This document shows, in pieces, positions 23,780-31,732 of a DNA stretch of 64,000 nucleotides. Location of the stretch: assembly GCA_028283825.1 (NCBI GenBank), contig JAPWJW010000005.1, positions 857,800 through 921,799 of the forward strand, given 5' to 3'. This DNA is from Azospirillaceae bacterium (lineage in GTDB: Bacteria > Pseudomonadota > Alphaproteobacteria > Azospirillales > Azospirillaceae). Position numbers and translations under genes: made by a program. The notes below the pieces were generated by a model. That model was given only the letters and a program-made list of their open reading frames with translations. It was not told where the DNA came from and searched no databases. How positions within the stretch are numbered: the stretch's first letter is position 1; every line of letters begins with the position of its first letter.

Positions 23780-25380
23780 TTGGCCGGCACCGCGCCTGGG
23801 CGATGCCGGCCGGTTGGTTCAGGTCAGTGGCCGTTGGCGGCCAGCAGGGGGGTGGCTTGGGTGTCGTCGTTGGCGGCGACCAGGGTGGCGGTGGACGCAC
23901 CGGTGTCGAAAGCCGCCGTGGCCTGGGTCAGTTGCGCCAGGTTGGTGGCCCCGCCATACAGCGTGGTCGCCCCGCTCAGGTCGGTCGCGTCCAGGGTCTG
24001 GTTGCCCGTCCCCAGGGCGTAATACATGACCGACGCCTGGTCGCTGGTGTCGGCGAAGCCCAGGGCGTGGCCGATCTCATGCAGCAGGGTCTGCGACAGC
24101 GTCGCCGCCGTGCCGTCATAGACCTGCTGCCCCGACGCGTCGGTCACCAGCGCCGTCTCGCCCGTGTCCTCCACCCGCACCGTCGCCTGGGTGATGGCCC
24201 CGTCCGCCGTGTGATCGGTGGTGTAACCCACCACGCCACTGTCCGCCGTGTCCAGGTCCGCCGCCTGGACGTCGATGTTGGCCTGCGACGGGTCCGTCAC
24301 CTCCTGGAAGGTAATGCCGGTGGCCGCCCCCCAGGTGGCGAAGGCCTGGGCCACCACACTCTCGTCCACGCCGGAACCCACGGCCCAGGTCACCACCTGG
24401 CTGTCCCACTTCGCCCCCTCCAGCACCGCGGAGCCGGTGCCGTCGGTCGGCGTCAGCGCGGCGACGGCCGCCGCCTGCTGCAGGCCGGCCACGGCCACCG
24501 CCGCCGCCGTCTGGTCGCCGGACGCCAGGTCCCGCTGGGCGATGCTACCGATGTCCTGGCCCAGCGTCGCCTTCACCTTCGCCGCACTGCCGGCCAGACC
24601 GTAGAAGCCGTAATAGCCATAGCCGTAGCCACCGCCCTCTTCTTCTCCTACGCCGCCGAACGCATCGTCACCGGAATAGTTGCCACCCACGAAATCAACG
24701 TCGTCGCTGGCATTGCCGTACACGTCGTCATAAATGCCGTCGACGCTGATGTTGTCATTGCCGCCAGCGGCGATGGTGTCCTCGCTGCCAGCGATATCGA
24801 TGCCGGTGATGAACGATAGCAGGGCGATGCTGTCACCCGAGGCCGTGACCAGATCATCGTTGCTGACGATGCCGAAATTATCACCGGTGCCGGTGAAGGC
24901 CACGCTGGACCCGTCACCCGCCACGTTGACATAGTCGCTGCCGGTGTCGTTGTTCACCGTCTGGTCGGTGCCGTAGACACCGACATAGGCGTCGCCGTTG
25001 GCGTCCATGTTGACCGTGTCGCCGGACCCCGTGACGTTGCCGCTGAACCCGGCACCGACATTGATGTTGTCACCGCTGCCGCTGATGGTGGCACCGGTGA
25101 TGTCAGCCAGCATGTTGAAGGTGTCGCCCGACGCCCACACCGTGGTGTCGTCCCCCACCAGGCCCACGTCGTTGCCGCTGCCGTTGACGGTGATGTTCGA
25201 CCCGTCGGTGACGTTCACCAGGTCGCCCGACGCGTTGGCCACGTCACCGCCCCCGAAAACCACCGCGACCGTGCCGCTGTCCGCCGCCATGTCCAGCGTG
25301 TTGTTGTCGCCATAGACCCACGCGGTGTTATTACCCTCTTCTATAATCGTATCGCCACTACCGTTGACGACGACCTGCGC
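23780..25380 (-). repeat. Long duplicated module, copy 2 (3' part of metalloprotease gene 2 plus hairpin)
   Basis: Partner of 20481-22080. It includes the copied 3' hairpin at 23782-23811 and the whole beta-roll and protease region. Differences cluster in the hinge (one extra Glu codon) and in a few beta-roll turns. The match ends near the codons for DSGAQVVVNGSGD. Confidence 0.9.
23782..23811 (-). terminator. Hairpin after metalloprotease gene 2
   Basis: Arms GGCCGGCA and TGCCGGCC with a 14-base loop, a copy of the hairpin at 20481-20514. It lies 22 bases upstream of the GTG start of the next gene, so it could also attenuate expression of the unknown protein and protease 1. Confidence 0.5.
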
Positions 25381-26451
25381 CCCAGAATCAAATTCCACCG
25401 TCGCATTACTTACATCGATGCTCCCCGCATCCCCACTAACCTCAACTATTTCCTGCCCATTCGATTCAGCGGTATAGGTCACGCTGCTGTCAAGCACACC
25501 TGAGCCATCGAATTGCTGACTTGATGAAACGTCTGATCCATCAGCTTGCGTGAACGATGCAGACAGCGACGTTGAAGTGGCGGAAAGAACGGATTGATCG
25601 GAAAACGTGATATTCAATTGCCCGTTCTGGTCACTGCTTGAAGCAACTTCAGATCCACTAAAAATGCTTTCAATACCATCGACGGCTGAACTTATAGTGT
25701 CTGTTACCGACTTAACGACGGAACCAATCGCATCAATGGCGGATTCAACGGCCGACGCCAGTGTACCCCCAACTGTATACAAGGTCACTTCCGCCGCGTG
25801 CGCGACAATTTCAGGAGCAAGGCTGGGATCAGTCACCACAGCGTCACCGGCAAAAGATGCGTCATCCCCCGCCTTGGAAAGAATTGGTGCATCTGCCGCC
25901 AGCTTTTCCTCAAATTGAGAAACATCAGCCGCGGTAGGATTAGGATATTGTTGCGTAAAGTTGCTTATGTCCTGTTGAACCAAGCCAGCATCGTAACCGG
26001 ATGCCAAATCGTCTAGCGATTTCGCATAATTTGTATCGCTCTCTATTCTCTGAATATCGGCGGCCTCCCAGTCCGATTTGGCGGACATGACCGCGATTCC
26101 GGTCGCCTGCATGCTTGCACCCCATGGATTGTCGGGGGTAGCCGCCGCGCTGGCTTGAGCAACAAACGCATCATCGGCTGATTTTAATTCCGTTAGATAT
26201 TGTACAATCGCCTGGCTTCCCGACATTCCACTCGCCAGGTTCGTCAACAGGTTCTGCTGAGCCTGATCTTCGCCGACATCGTGAGCGGCGGATGCGGCAT
26301 CGAATGCGTCAACAGGCTGTGAATTTGCCGCTGTCTGGTTAATTTGTTCCGGGGTCAGCGGGACAAACGAAGGACTCAACTGCCCAGCAGAATATCCACC
26401 GCCAGTCCAGTTTCCATAACGCATATCCGTATTCGGTGATGAGTATGACAT
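23824..26451 (-). CDS. Type I-secreted beta-roll/matrixin metalloprotease 2 (different N-terminal domain)
   Basis: An 875-residue protein, no signal peptide. Residues 1 to about 355 are unrelated to protease 1: mostly helical, with long Ala/Asp/Ser-rich segments and an amphipathic stretch (VESAIDAIGSVVKSVTDTI). From GAQVVVNGSGDTI onward it matches protease 1: beta-roll, Gly-Tyr hinge, the metzincin motif HEIGHALGFAD, Met-turn and C-terminus (LLAANGH). The start is ATG at 26451, 45 bases after the stop of the beta-propeller-like gene. It is co-directional with and immediately downstream of the ABC exporter and HlyD genes. Inferred to be exported through them; the N-terminal domain may be the effector part. 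Confidence 0.85.
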   Translation of the reverse strand: MSYSSPNTDMRYGNWTGGGYSAGQLSPSFVPLTPEQINQTAANSQPVDAFDAASAAHDVGEDQAQQNLLTNLASGMSGSQAIVQYLTELKSADDAFVAQASAAATPDNPWGASMQATGIAVMSAKSDWEAADIQRIESDTNYAKSLDDLASGYDAGLVQQDISNFTQQYPNPTAADVSQFEEKLAADAPILSKAGDDASFAGDAVVTDPSLAPEIVAHAAEVTLYTVGGTLASAVESAIDAIGSVVKSVTDTISSAVDGIESIFSGSEVASSSDQNGQLNITFSDQSVLSATSTSLSASFTQADGSDVSSSQQFDGSGVLDSSVTYTAESNGQEIVEVSGDAGSIDVSNATVEFDSGAQVVVNGSGDTIIEEGNNTAWVYGDNNTLDMAADSGTVAVVFGGGDVANASGDLVNVTDGSNITVNGSGNDVGLVGDDTTVWASGDTFNMLADITGATISGSGDNINVGAGFSGNVTGSGDTVNMDANGDAYVGVYGTDQTVNNDTGSDYVNVAGDGSSVAFTGTGDNFGIVSNDDLVTASGDSIALLSFITGIDIAGSEDTIAAGGNDNISVDGIYDDVYGNASDDVDFVGGNYSGDDAFGGVGEEEGGGYGYGYYGFYGLAGSAAKVKATLGQDIGSIAQRDLASGDQTAAAVAVAGLQQAAAVAALTPTDGTGSAVLEGAKWDSQVVTWAVGSGVDESVVAQAFATWGAATGITFQEVTDPSQANIDVQAADLDTADSGVVGYTTDHTADGAITQATVRVEDTGETALVTDASGQQVYDGTAATLSQTLLHEIGHALGFADTSDQASVMYYALGTGNQTLDATDLSGATTLYGGATNLAQLTQATAAFDTGASTATLVAANDDTQATPLLAANGH

Positions 26452-26496
26452 TACCTGTCGCCCCTTGCCTATTCCAATAATAACGCCGATATTTTT

Positions 26497-27549
26497 TCAT
26501 AATAACGGTAAATCAATAATTCTATCTGTAGAATTTTTTAAATCAACTATATGCACATTCATTTTACCACTGTCACCTGGCGAAGAAAGGAAGGCTATTC
26601 GATCTCCAAAAAACGATGAACACAAATATAAAATATCACCATCCGCAGATGTAATCCTTTTTGGATTTTCATTTCCGTTTATTTTATATACATCATATCT
26701 ATAGTTCCTATTATTATCTTCATAATTTCTTCCAACATAATAATATGCGCCATAATTAAATGATCCAGATAAATAATTAAGCCCATTTTTGTCAAATTTA
26801 TCTTTTGATAAGATATATTTATTGAAATCAACCAAACTATAATTCAGATTTCCATTCATAGCCAACACATATGACATGGAATACACACTGTCAACACCAA
26901 TTGACTTAAGGTAATTATTTATTTCTATGTTTGTTTGTCCTTTTGACAGAAAGACAAATTCATCATTAGATATAAAAAAAGGCCTGCTAGATATATTTGA
27001 AATAAAAGAATACTGATCTTTATTTATTTTTTTATCTCCACGTCCGTCAATTTCTATTGAGAAAAAATTCGTCCTTTTACCAATACCACCTTTGGTGTAT
27101 AGAATTTTATTTCCATCCGGAAAAAATATTGGATATCCACGCGACGTGATATTATCCTTCATCCCGTTTGTGACGAAATGAACTTTCTTTTCTTCCGTGT
27201 CTATGTAACCGATATCAGATGGAATGCCACCAGACTTACTTTCGATAACGACGGCAATCTTCTTCCCATCGCTCGAAAAACTAGGGGAGCCAACCTGATA
27301 TCCTTGAGGGTTATCAATATTAGACAATAATCCTGAATTCACATTCATTAAAATAATACTAGACAGTCCATTAACTTCACCCCTGTATTGAAGAGCCAAC
27401 GTCTCCCCATCGGGCGATATGGACATATCCTGAAAAACAGCTGCATGAGATGGCGAACCAAATGAGTCTGACATGATTATTATCCAAGTTGCAGACATGA
27501 ATGAAATCAAATTCTTCTTTGATATGGTGTTATTTGTGGTAGCTCTCAT
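26497..27549 (-). CDS. Exported TolB/WD40-like beta-propeller protein, low GC
   Basis: A 350-residue protein. N-terminal signal or anchor (LISFMSATWIIIMSDSF, cleavage near SHA-AV). Repeats of the TolB-propeller type follow: MSISPDGETLALQYRG, PSFSSDGKKIAVVIE, YPIFFPDGNKILYTKG, SRPFFISNDEFVFLS. Codon use is AT-rich, strikingly different from HlyD just upstream, which suggests separate acquisition. The ATG follows the HlyD stop directly (TGA-ATG) with AAGGAGAG inside the HlyD end, so translation is coupled. It holds the same position before protease 2 that the unknown protein holds before protease 1. It may bind or restrain its protease in the periplasm; this is inference. Confidence 0.8.
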   Translation of the reverse strand: MRATTNNTISKKNLISFMSATWIIIMSDSFGSPSHAAVFQDMSISPDGETLALQYRGEVNGLSSIILMNVNSGLLSNIDNPQGYQVGSPSFSSDGKKIAVVIESKSGGIPSDIGYIDTEEKKVHFVTNGMKDNITSRGYPIFFPDGNKILYTKGGIGKRTNFFSIEIDGRGDKKINKDQYSFISNISSRPFFISNDEFVFLSKGQTNIEINNYLKSIGVDSVYSMSYVLAMNGNLNYSLVDFNKYILSKDKFDKNGLNYLSGSFNYGAYYYVGRNYEDNNRNYRYDVYKINGNENPKRITSADGDILYLCSSFFGDRIAFLSSPGDSGKMNVHIVDLKNSTDRIIDLPLL

Positions 27550-29007
27550 TCATCTCTCCTTCAGTCCATCATGCACATACTCACCCAGCGGTGAGAGCAA
27601 GTAATCGATCACCCGGCGGCGGCCGGTCTTGATTTCCGCCGTCACCGCCATGCCGGTGGTCAGCGCCTCATCGTGTCCGTCCACCGGCAGTGTGGTGCGG
27701 TCCAGGGCGATGTGCGCCAGGTAGGTGGGGGTGCCGGATGTAGTGCGGTCGCCGGTATCCGAGGACGACGGATCGTCCGTGCGGGACCGGCCGTTGCCGG
27801 CGGACGCGGTGTCCCGGTCCGGCGTCACCGCGTCGCGGCTGACGTCCAGCACATGGCCGCGCACCAGGCCGTAGCGGGTGAAGGTGAAGGTCTCCACCTT
27901 CATCTCCACCTCCTGCCCGCGGTGGACGAAACCGATATCCTTGTTGTCGACGTTGGCCTCCACCACCAGCGGCGTGTCGTCCGGCACCAGCACCAGCAGC
28001 GACTGCGCCGGCGTGACCACCCCGCCCACGGTGTGCACCGCCAACTGCTGCACCGTGCCGCTGACCGGTGCCGCCAGGGTCTGCTGGCCCAGCCGCTCAT
28101 CCGCCTTGATCAAATCCTGGCTGTTTTCCGCCATCTTCTGGCTGGCCGTCGCCAAATCCTCCAGCACCTGGTGGCCATAGTCGGACACCGCCTGGGCCCG
28201 CTGCCCCTCCAGGGACAGGCGGGCGGCGCTGGCCTCATCCGCGCGCTGCTTCTGGGCGGTCAGCTCATGCTGGCTTTCCACCAGCTTCTGCTGCACTTCC
28301 AGGTAGCTCAGCTTGTTGCCGTATTCCATGTCCATCAGCTTGCGGCGCACCTCCACCTGCTGTTCCAGCAGCTGGATGGAGGCGGTGAGCTTGGCGGTGG
28401 CGACCGTGACCTCCTCGCCCTCCGCCCTCTTCTGCGCGATCTGCTGGTCCAACGAGGCCACCTTGGCGCGCTGTGCCGCCTCCTGCGCCTGGGTGGCGGC
28501 GCGGGCGCGCTCCACCAGGGCGGCAGCGATACCGTCGGGGGCGATGAAGGCCGCCAGCGCCGGTTGACCGTTGATGCCGGCGCGCAGCGCTGTCAGGCGC
28601 GCCACGTCCAGCCGGGCCCGGGTCAGGTCCGCCGCCACGCGGTCGCGGTCGGCGGTGGTGGTCTTGGCATCCAGCAGGATCAGGGGCTGGCCCGCCGTGA
28701 CATGGTCGCCGTCCTGCACGTTGATGGCGGTGACGATGCCCGCCTCCAACGGCTGTATCACCTTCACCCGGCCCGCCGGCACGATGCGGCCGGGTGCCGT
28801 GGCGATGATGTCGATATGGCCCAGGCAGCTCCACACAAGCGCGCCGGAGAAGAAGGCGATGATGGTGCCGCCCACCGCGCGTCCCACGGGCGAGGCCGGC
28901 GTCTCCATGATCTCCAGCGCCGCCGGCAGGAAGGCCCGTTCATCGCCCCGCCGCCCGCCCTGGCCCGGCCCACGCGCCAGGTCCTTGATCGTATCAGCCC
29001 ACGCCAT
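27550..29007 (-). CDS. HlyD-family periplasmic adaptor of a type I secretion system
   Basis: A 485-residue membrane-fusion protein. It has a short cytoplasmic N-terminus, one transmembrane helix (about residues 45-65: VGGTIIAFFSGALVWSCL), a first half of the lipoyl domain (GRIVPAGRVKVIQPLEAGIV), a long coiled-coil hairpin (about 145-310), a second lipoyl half (APVSGTVQQLAVHTVGGVV) and a beta-barrel ending LTTGMAVTAEIKTGRRRVIDY, typical of HlyD/PrtE. The insertion SSSDTGDRTTSG near the C-terminus is unusual. The ATG at 29007 sits behind GGGGGG and overlaps the ABC gene by 14 bases. It links the ABC exporter to an outer-membrane TolC not encoded here. Confidence 0.93.
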   Translation of the reverse strand: MAWADTIKDLARGPGQGGRRGDERAFLPAALEIMETPASPVGRAVGGTIIAFFSGALVWSCLGHIDIIATAPGRIVPAGRVKVIQPLEAGIVTAINVQDGDHVTAGQPLILLDAKTTTADRDRVAADLTRARLDVARLTALRAGINGQPALAAFIAPDGIAAALVERARAATQAQEAAQRAKVASLDQQIAQKRAEGEEVTVATAKLTASIQLLEQQVEVRRKLMDMEYGNKLSYLEVQQKLVESQHELTAQKQRADEASAARLSLEGQRAQAVSDYGHQVLEDLATASQKMAENSQDLIKADERLGQQTLAAPVSGTVQQLAVHTVGGVVTPAQSLLVLVPDDTPLVVEANVDNKDIGFVHRGQEVEMKVETFTFTRYGLVRGHVLDVSRDAVTPDRDTASAGNGRSRTDDPSSSDTGDRTTSGTPTYLAHIALDRTTLPVDGHDEALTTGMAVTAEIKTGRRRVIDYLLSPLGEYVHDGLKER

Positions 29008-31216
29008 GGAGCCCCCCCTGCAAGCGATGAAGCATGGCATAGCGTCCGCCGGCATGGATCAGTTCCTCATGGCTGCCGGCTTCCACCAGGCGCCCCTTCT
29101 CCAGCGTGACGATGCGGTCGCAGTGGCGCACGGCCGACAGGCGGTGCGCCACGATGAACACGGTGCGGCCACGGCACATGTCGGCCAGGTTCTCCTGCAC
29201 CACGCGCTCGCTCTCGTAATCAAGCGCGCTGGTCGCCTCATCGAAAATCAGGATGCGCGGGTCGGCCACCAGGGCGCGGGCGATGGCCACCCGCTGGCGC
29301 TGCCCCCCCGACAGGCTGGCGCCGCGCTCCCCCACCACGGTGTCATAACCCTGGGGCATGGCCAGGATGAAATCGTGCGCGCCGGCCAGCCGCGCCGCCC
29401 GCATCACGCGCTCCAGCGGCATGGCCGGATCGGCCAGGGCAATGTTCTCACGGATGGTGCCGGCCAGCAGCACGTTCTCCTGCAACACCACGCCGACCTG
29501 CCGGCGCAGCCAGGAGGCGTCGATTTGCGCGATGTCGACCCCATCCACCAGCACGCGGCCGGCCTCGGGCACGTAAAGGCGTTGCAGCAGCTTGGTCAGC
29601 GTGCTTTTGCCCGAACCGGAGGGACCGACAATGCCGATGCTCTGTCCCGCCGCCACGGTCAGGCTCAAATCCTCCAGCATCGCGGCCGTGTCGGGGCGAT
29701 AGCGGAAGCGCACATGCTCGAACACCACCTCCCCCTTGATGCCCGGCAGCGCCGTCTGGCCGGCGGTGGCCTGGGGCTCGGTCGGGGTGTTCAGGATATC
29801 GCCCAGGCGCTCCACCGACAGGCGCGCCTGATGGAAATCCTGCCAGACCTGGGCCAGGCGCAACACCGGCTGGCTGACGCGCCCCGCCAGCATGTTGAAG
29901 GCCACCAGCTCCCCCACCGTCATGCGGCCGGCCATGACCGCGCCGGCGCCGAAGTAGAGGATGGCGGCGGTCACCAGCTTGGAGATCAGCTGAATGGACT
30001 GGCTGGCGACGTTGCCCAGGCTGGTGACGCGGAAGGCGGCATGGACATACTCGGCCAACTGGTTTTCCCACCGCCGCTGAAGCTGTGGTTCCACGGCCAT
30101 GGCCTTTATGGTTTCCGCACCGCCCACCGCCTCCACCAGGAAAGCCTGGTTTTCCGAGCCGCGGCGGAACTTCTCCTCCAGTCGCCGCCGGAACAGGGGG
30201 CCGACGCCGGCGCTGATCAGGGCGTAGAGCGGCAGCGACACCACCACCACCAGGGTCAGCAGCGGCGAATAGATCAGCATGACGCCGATGAAGACGGCGG
30301 TGAACACCAGGTCGACCACGGAGGTCAGGGCCGATCCCGTCAGGAAGGTGCGGATGTTCTCCAACTCCCGCACCCGCGCCACGCTGTCGCCCACGCGGCG
30401 GTTGGCAAAATAGGCCAGCGGCAGGCCCATGAGGTGGCGGAACAGCCGCGCGCCCAATTCCACATCAATGCGGTTGGTGGTGTGGGAAAAAACATGCGTC
30501 CGCAGGACGTTGAGCAGACTTTCGAAGCAGGAGACCGCCACCAGGCCGATCACCAGCACGTCCAGGGTGCTGATGCCCCGGTGCACCAGCACCTTGTCCA
30601 CCACCACCTGGAAGAACAAGGGCGACACCAACGCGAAGATCTGCAGGAACAGCGACGCCACCAGCACCTCGCCCAACAGGCGGCGGTACTTGTGCATGGC
30701 GGACAGGAACCAGCCCAGGTCGAACCGGCGCCCCAAATCGCCAAGGCCCAGGCGCTTGGTGGCCAGGATCAGACGGCCGGTCCACCGCGCCTCGAATTCA
30801 GCCCGCCCAAGGACGGTCGGCCGGCCGGTGGCGGGCTCCACCAGCAAGACGCGGTCGGGTGCCGCCCTGACCAGCAAAGCGGAGGTGCCATCCGCCAGAA
30901 TGGCGATGGCGGGCAGAATGGCACCGGCCAGCCGCCCCCACGCCGACGCCACCTCTTTGGCGCGCAGGCCCCGGCGCCGGGCGAGGCGCACCAGTTCCAT
31001 GGGCGGCAAGGCACCCTGCCGTCCCGCCTCATGCCGCAATTGCGCCTTGTCGGCGGGCAGGCCATGGACAGCGAAAAGGGCGACAAGCGCATCCAGGCCG
31101 GCGTCCGGGTTCATACCCAGCGCCTCGCCCATGGGATAAGCACCGGGCCTATCGTTGCCCGTCGCCACCTCGCCCTTCGGATTTTCTTCTCTATGCTGCA
31201 TCAGGACACCGTTCAT
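28994..31216 (-). CDS. Type I secretion ABC exporter with C39-like domain (HlyB type)
   Basis: About 740 residues. The N-terminal 120 residues resemble a C39 peptidase but lack the catalytic Cys, so this is a C39-like substrate-docking domain as in HlyB. A six-helix ABC membrane domain (about 155-440) is followed by an ATPase with GPSGSGKSTL, LSGGQRQRVA, ILIFDEATSALD and an AHR switch His. Start choice is uncertain: ATG 31216, with TTG 31231 and ATG 31201 possible, none with a strong ribosome site. First gene of the operon. It would bind the C-terminal signals of the two metalloproteases and drive one-step export through HlyD and TolC. Confidence 0.94.
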   Translation of the reverse strand: MNGVLMQHREENPKGEVATGNDRPGAYPMGEALGMNPDAGLDALVALFAVHGLPADKAQLRHEAGRQGALPPMELVRLARRRGLRAKEVASAWGRLAGAILPAIAILADGTSALLVRAAPDRVLLVEPATGRPTVLGRAEFEARWTGRLILATKRLGLGDLGRRFDLGWFLSAMHKYRRLLGEVLVASLFLQIFALVSPLFFQVVVDKVLVHRGISTLDVLVIGLVAVSCFESLLNVLRTHVFSHTTNRIDVELGARLFRHLMGLPLAYFANRRVGDSVARVRELENIRTFLTGSALTSVVDLVFTAVFIGVMLIYSPLLTLVVVVSLPLYALISAGVGPLFRRRLEEKFRRGSENQAFLVEAVGGAETIKAMAVEPQLQRRWENQLAEYVHAAFRVTSLGNVASQSIQLISKLVTAAILYFGAGAVMAGRMTVGELVAFNMLAGRVSQPVLRLAQVWQDFHQARLSVERLGDILNTPTEPQATAGQTALPGIKGEVVFEHVRFRYRPDTAAMLEDLSLTVAAGQSIGIVGPSGSGKSTLTKLLQRLYVPEAGRVLVDGVDIAQIDASWLRRQVGVVLQENVLLAGTIRENIALADPAMPLERVMRAARLAGAHDFILAMPQGYDTVVGERGASLSGGQRQRVAIARALVADPRILIFDEATSALDYESERVVQENLADMCRGRTVFIVAHRLSAVRHCDRIVTLEKGRLVEAGSHEELIHAGGRYAMLHRLQGGLHGVG

Positions 31217-31732
31217 ACGCGGCGGTTGCAAACATCTAGAAAAATGCCCCGTTTAGGGGAATGCGCCAAAAAAGAAATAAATTGGCAATTTTGCTTGAAA
31301 TAAAATGTGCCGGATTTTCTGCTTGCCAGCAAAAATGCGACATCATGACGCCGCGTCGGCTTCATTTTGCGCCATTGACATCGGCAAATTGTCGCAGCTT
31401 TAACAAATAAAGATTTATCAATATAGCGGATATTTACCGCCACCCATCGCGAATCGGATAAATCAAAAGATCAAATACTATAATAATTATGCGCATCACC
31501 TCGGCACAATAAATGCCTTTACCCATACATAAGTAATACCACTTGCATCCGGGGATACGCCGATCACACGGCACGCGCCGCCCCTACGGGGCCGCGTCCA
31601 TACGCGGACGCAACCCCGTCCGTGGAAGAACCAATCTAATCAAGCGCATCTTCAATCACCGGCGCACCGTTCCGAAGGCGGTATAGCTTGCAGTCCCGAC
31701 CGCACGGGGCAACACGACACGAGTGCCGGACA
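31217..31732. other. AT-rich divergent intergenic region with small hairpins
   Basis: About 500 bases between the divergent ABC exporter and ThDP enzyme genes. The middle is clearly AT-rich and should hold the secretion-operon promoter. Near the ThDP gene lie two compact stems, GCCCC-TAC-GGGGC (31580-31592) and GCGTCC with GGACGC (31594-31611). No coding frame, tRNA or known riboswitch was recognised. Confidence 0.5.

Noticed and set aside
20820..24409. Two identical 97-codon minus-strand frames in the protease genes
   Set aside because: Out-of-frame readings of the duplicated protease module; their identity only reflects the duplication.
19646..31216. Prophage or integrative element as the source of the low-GC genes
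   Set aside because: No integrase, transposase, phage structural gene, tRNA or flanking att-like repeat was found in this interval.
28571..31303. 910-codon plus-strand frame opposite the ABC exporter and HlyD genes
   Set aside because: Rich in His, Gln, Arg and Gly, as expected of antisense shadow frames, while the minus strand shows canonical Walker A, signature and Walker B motifs.
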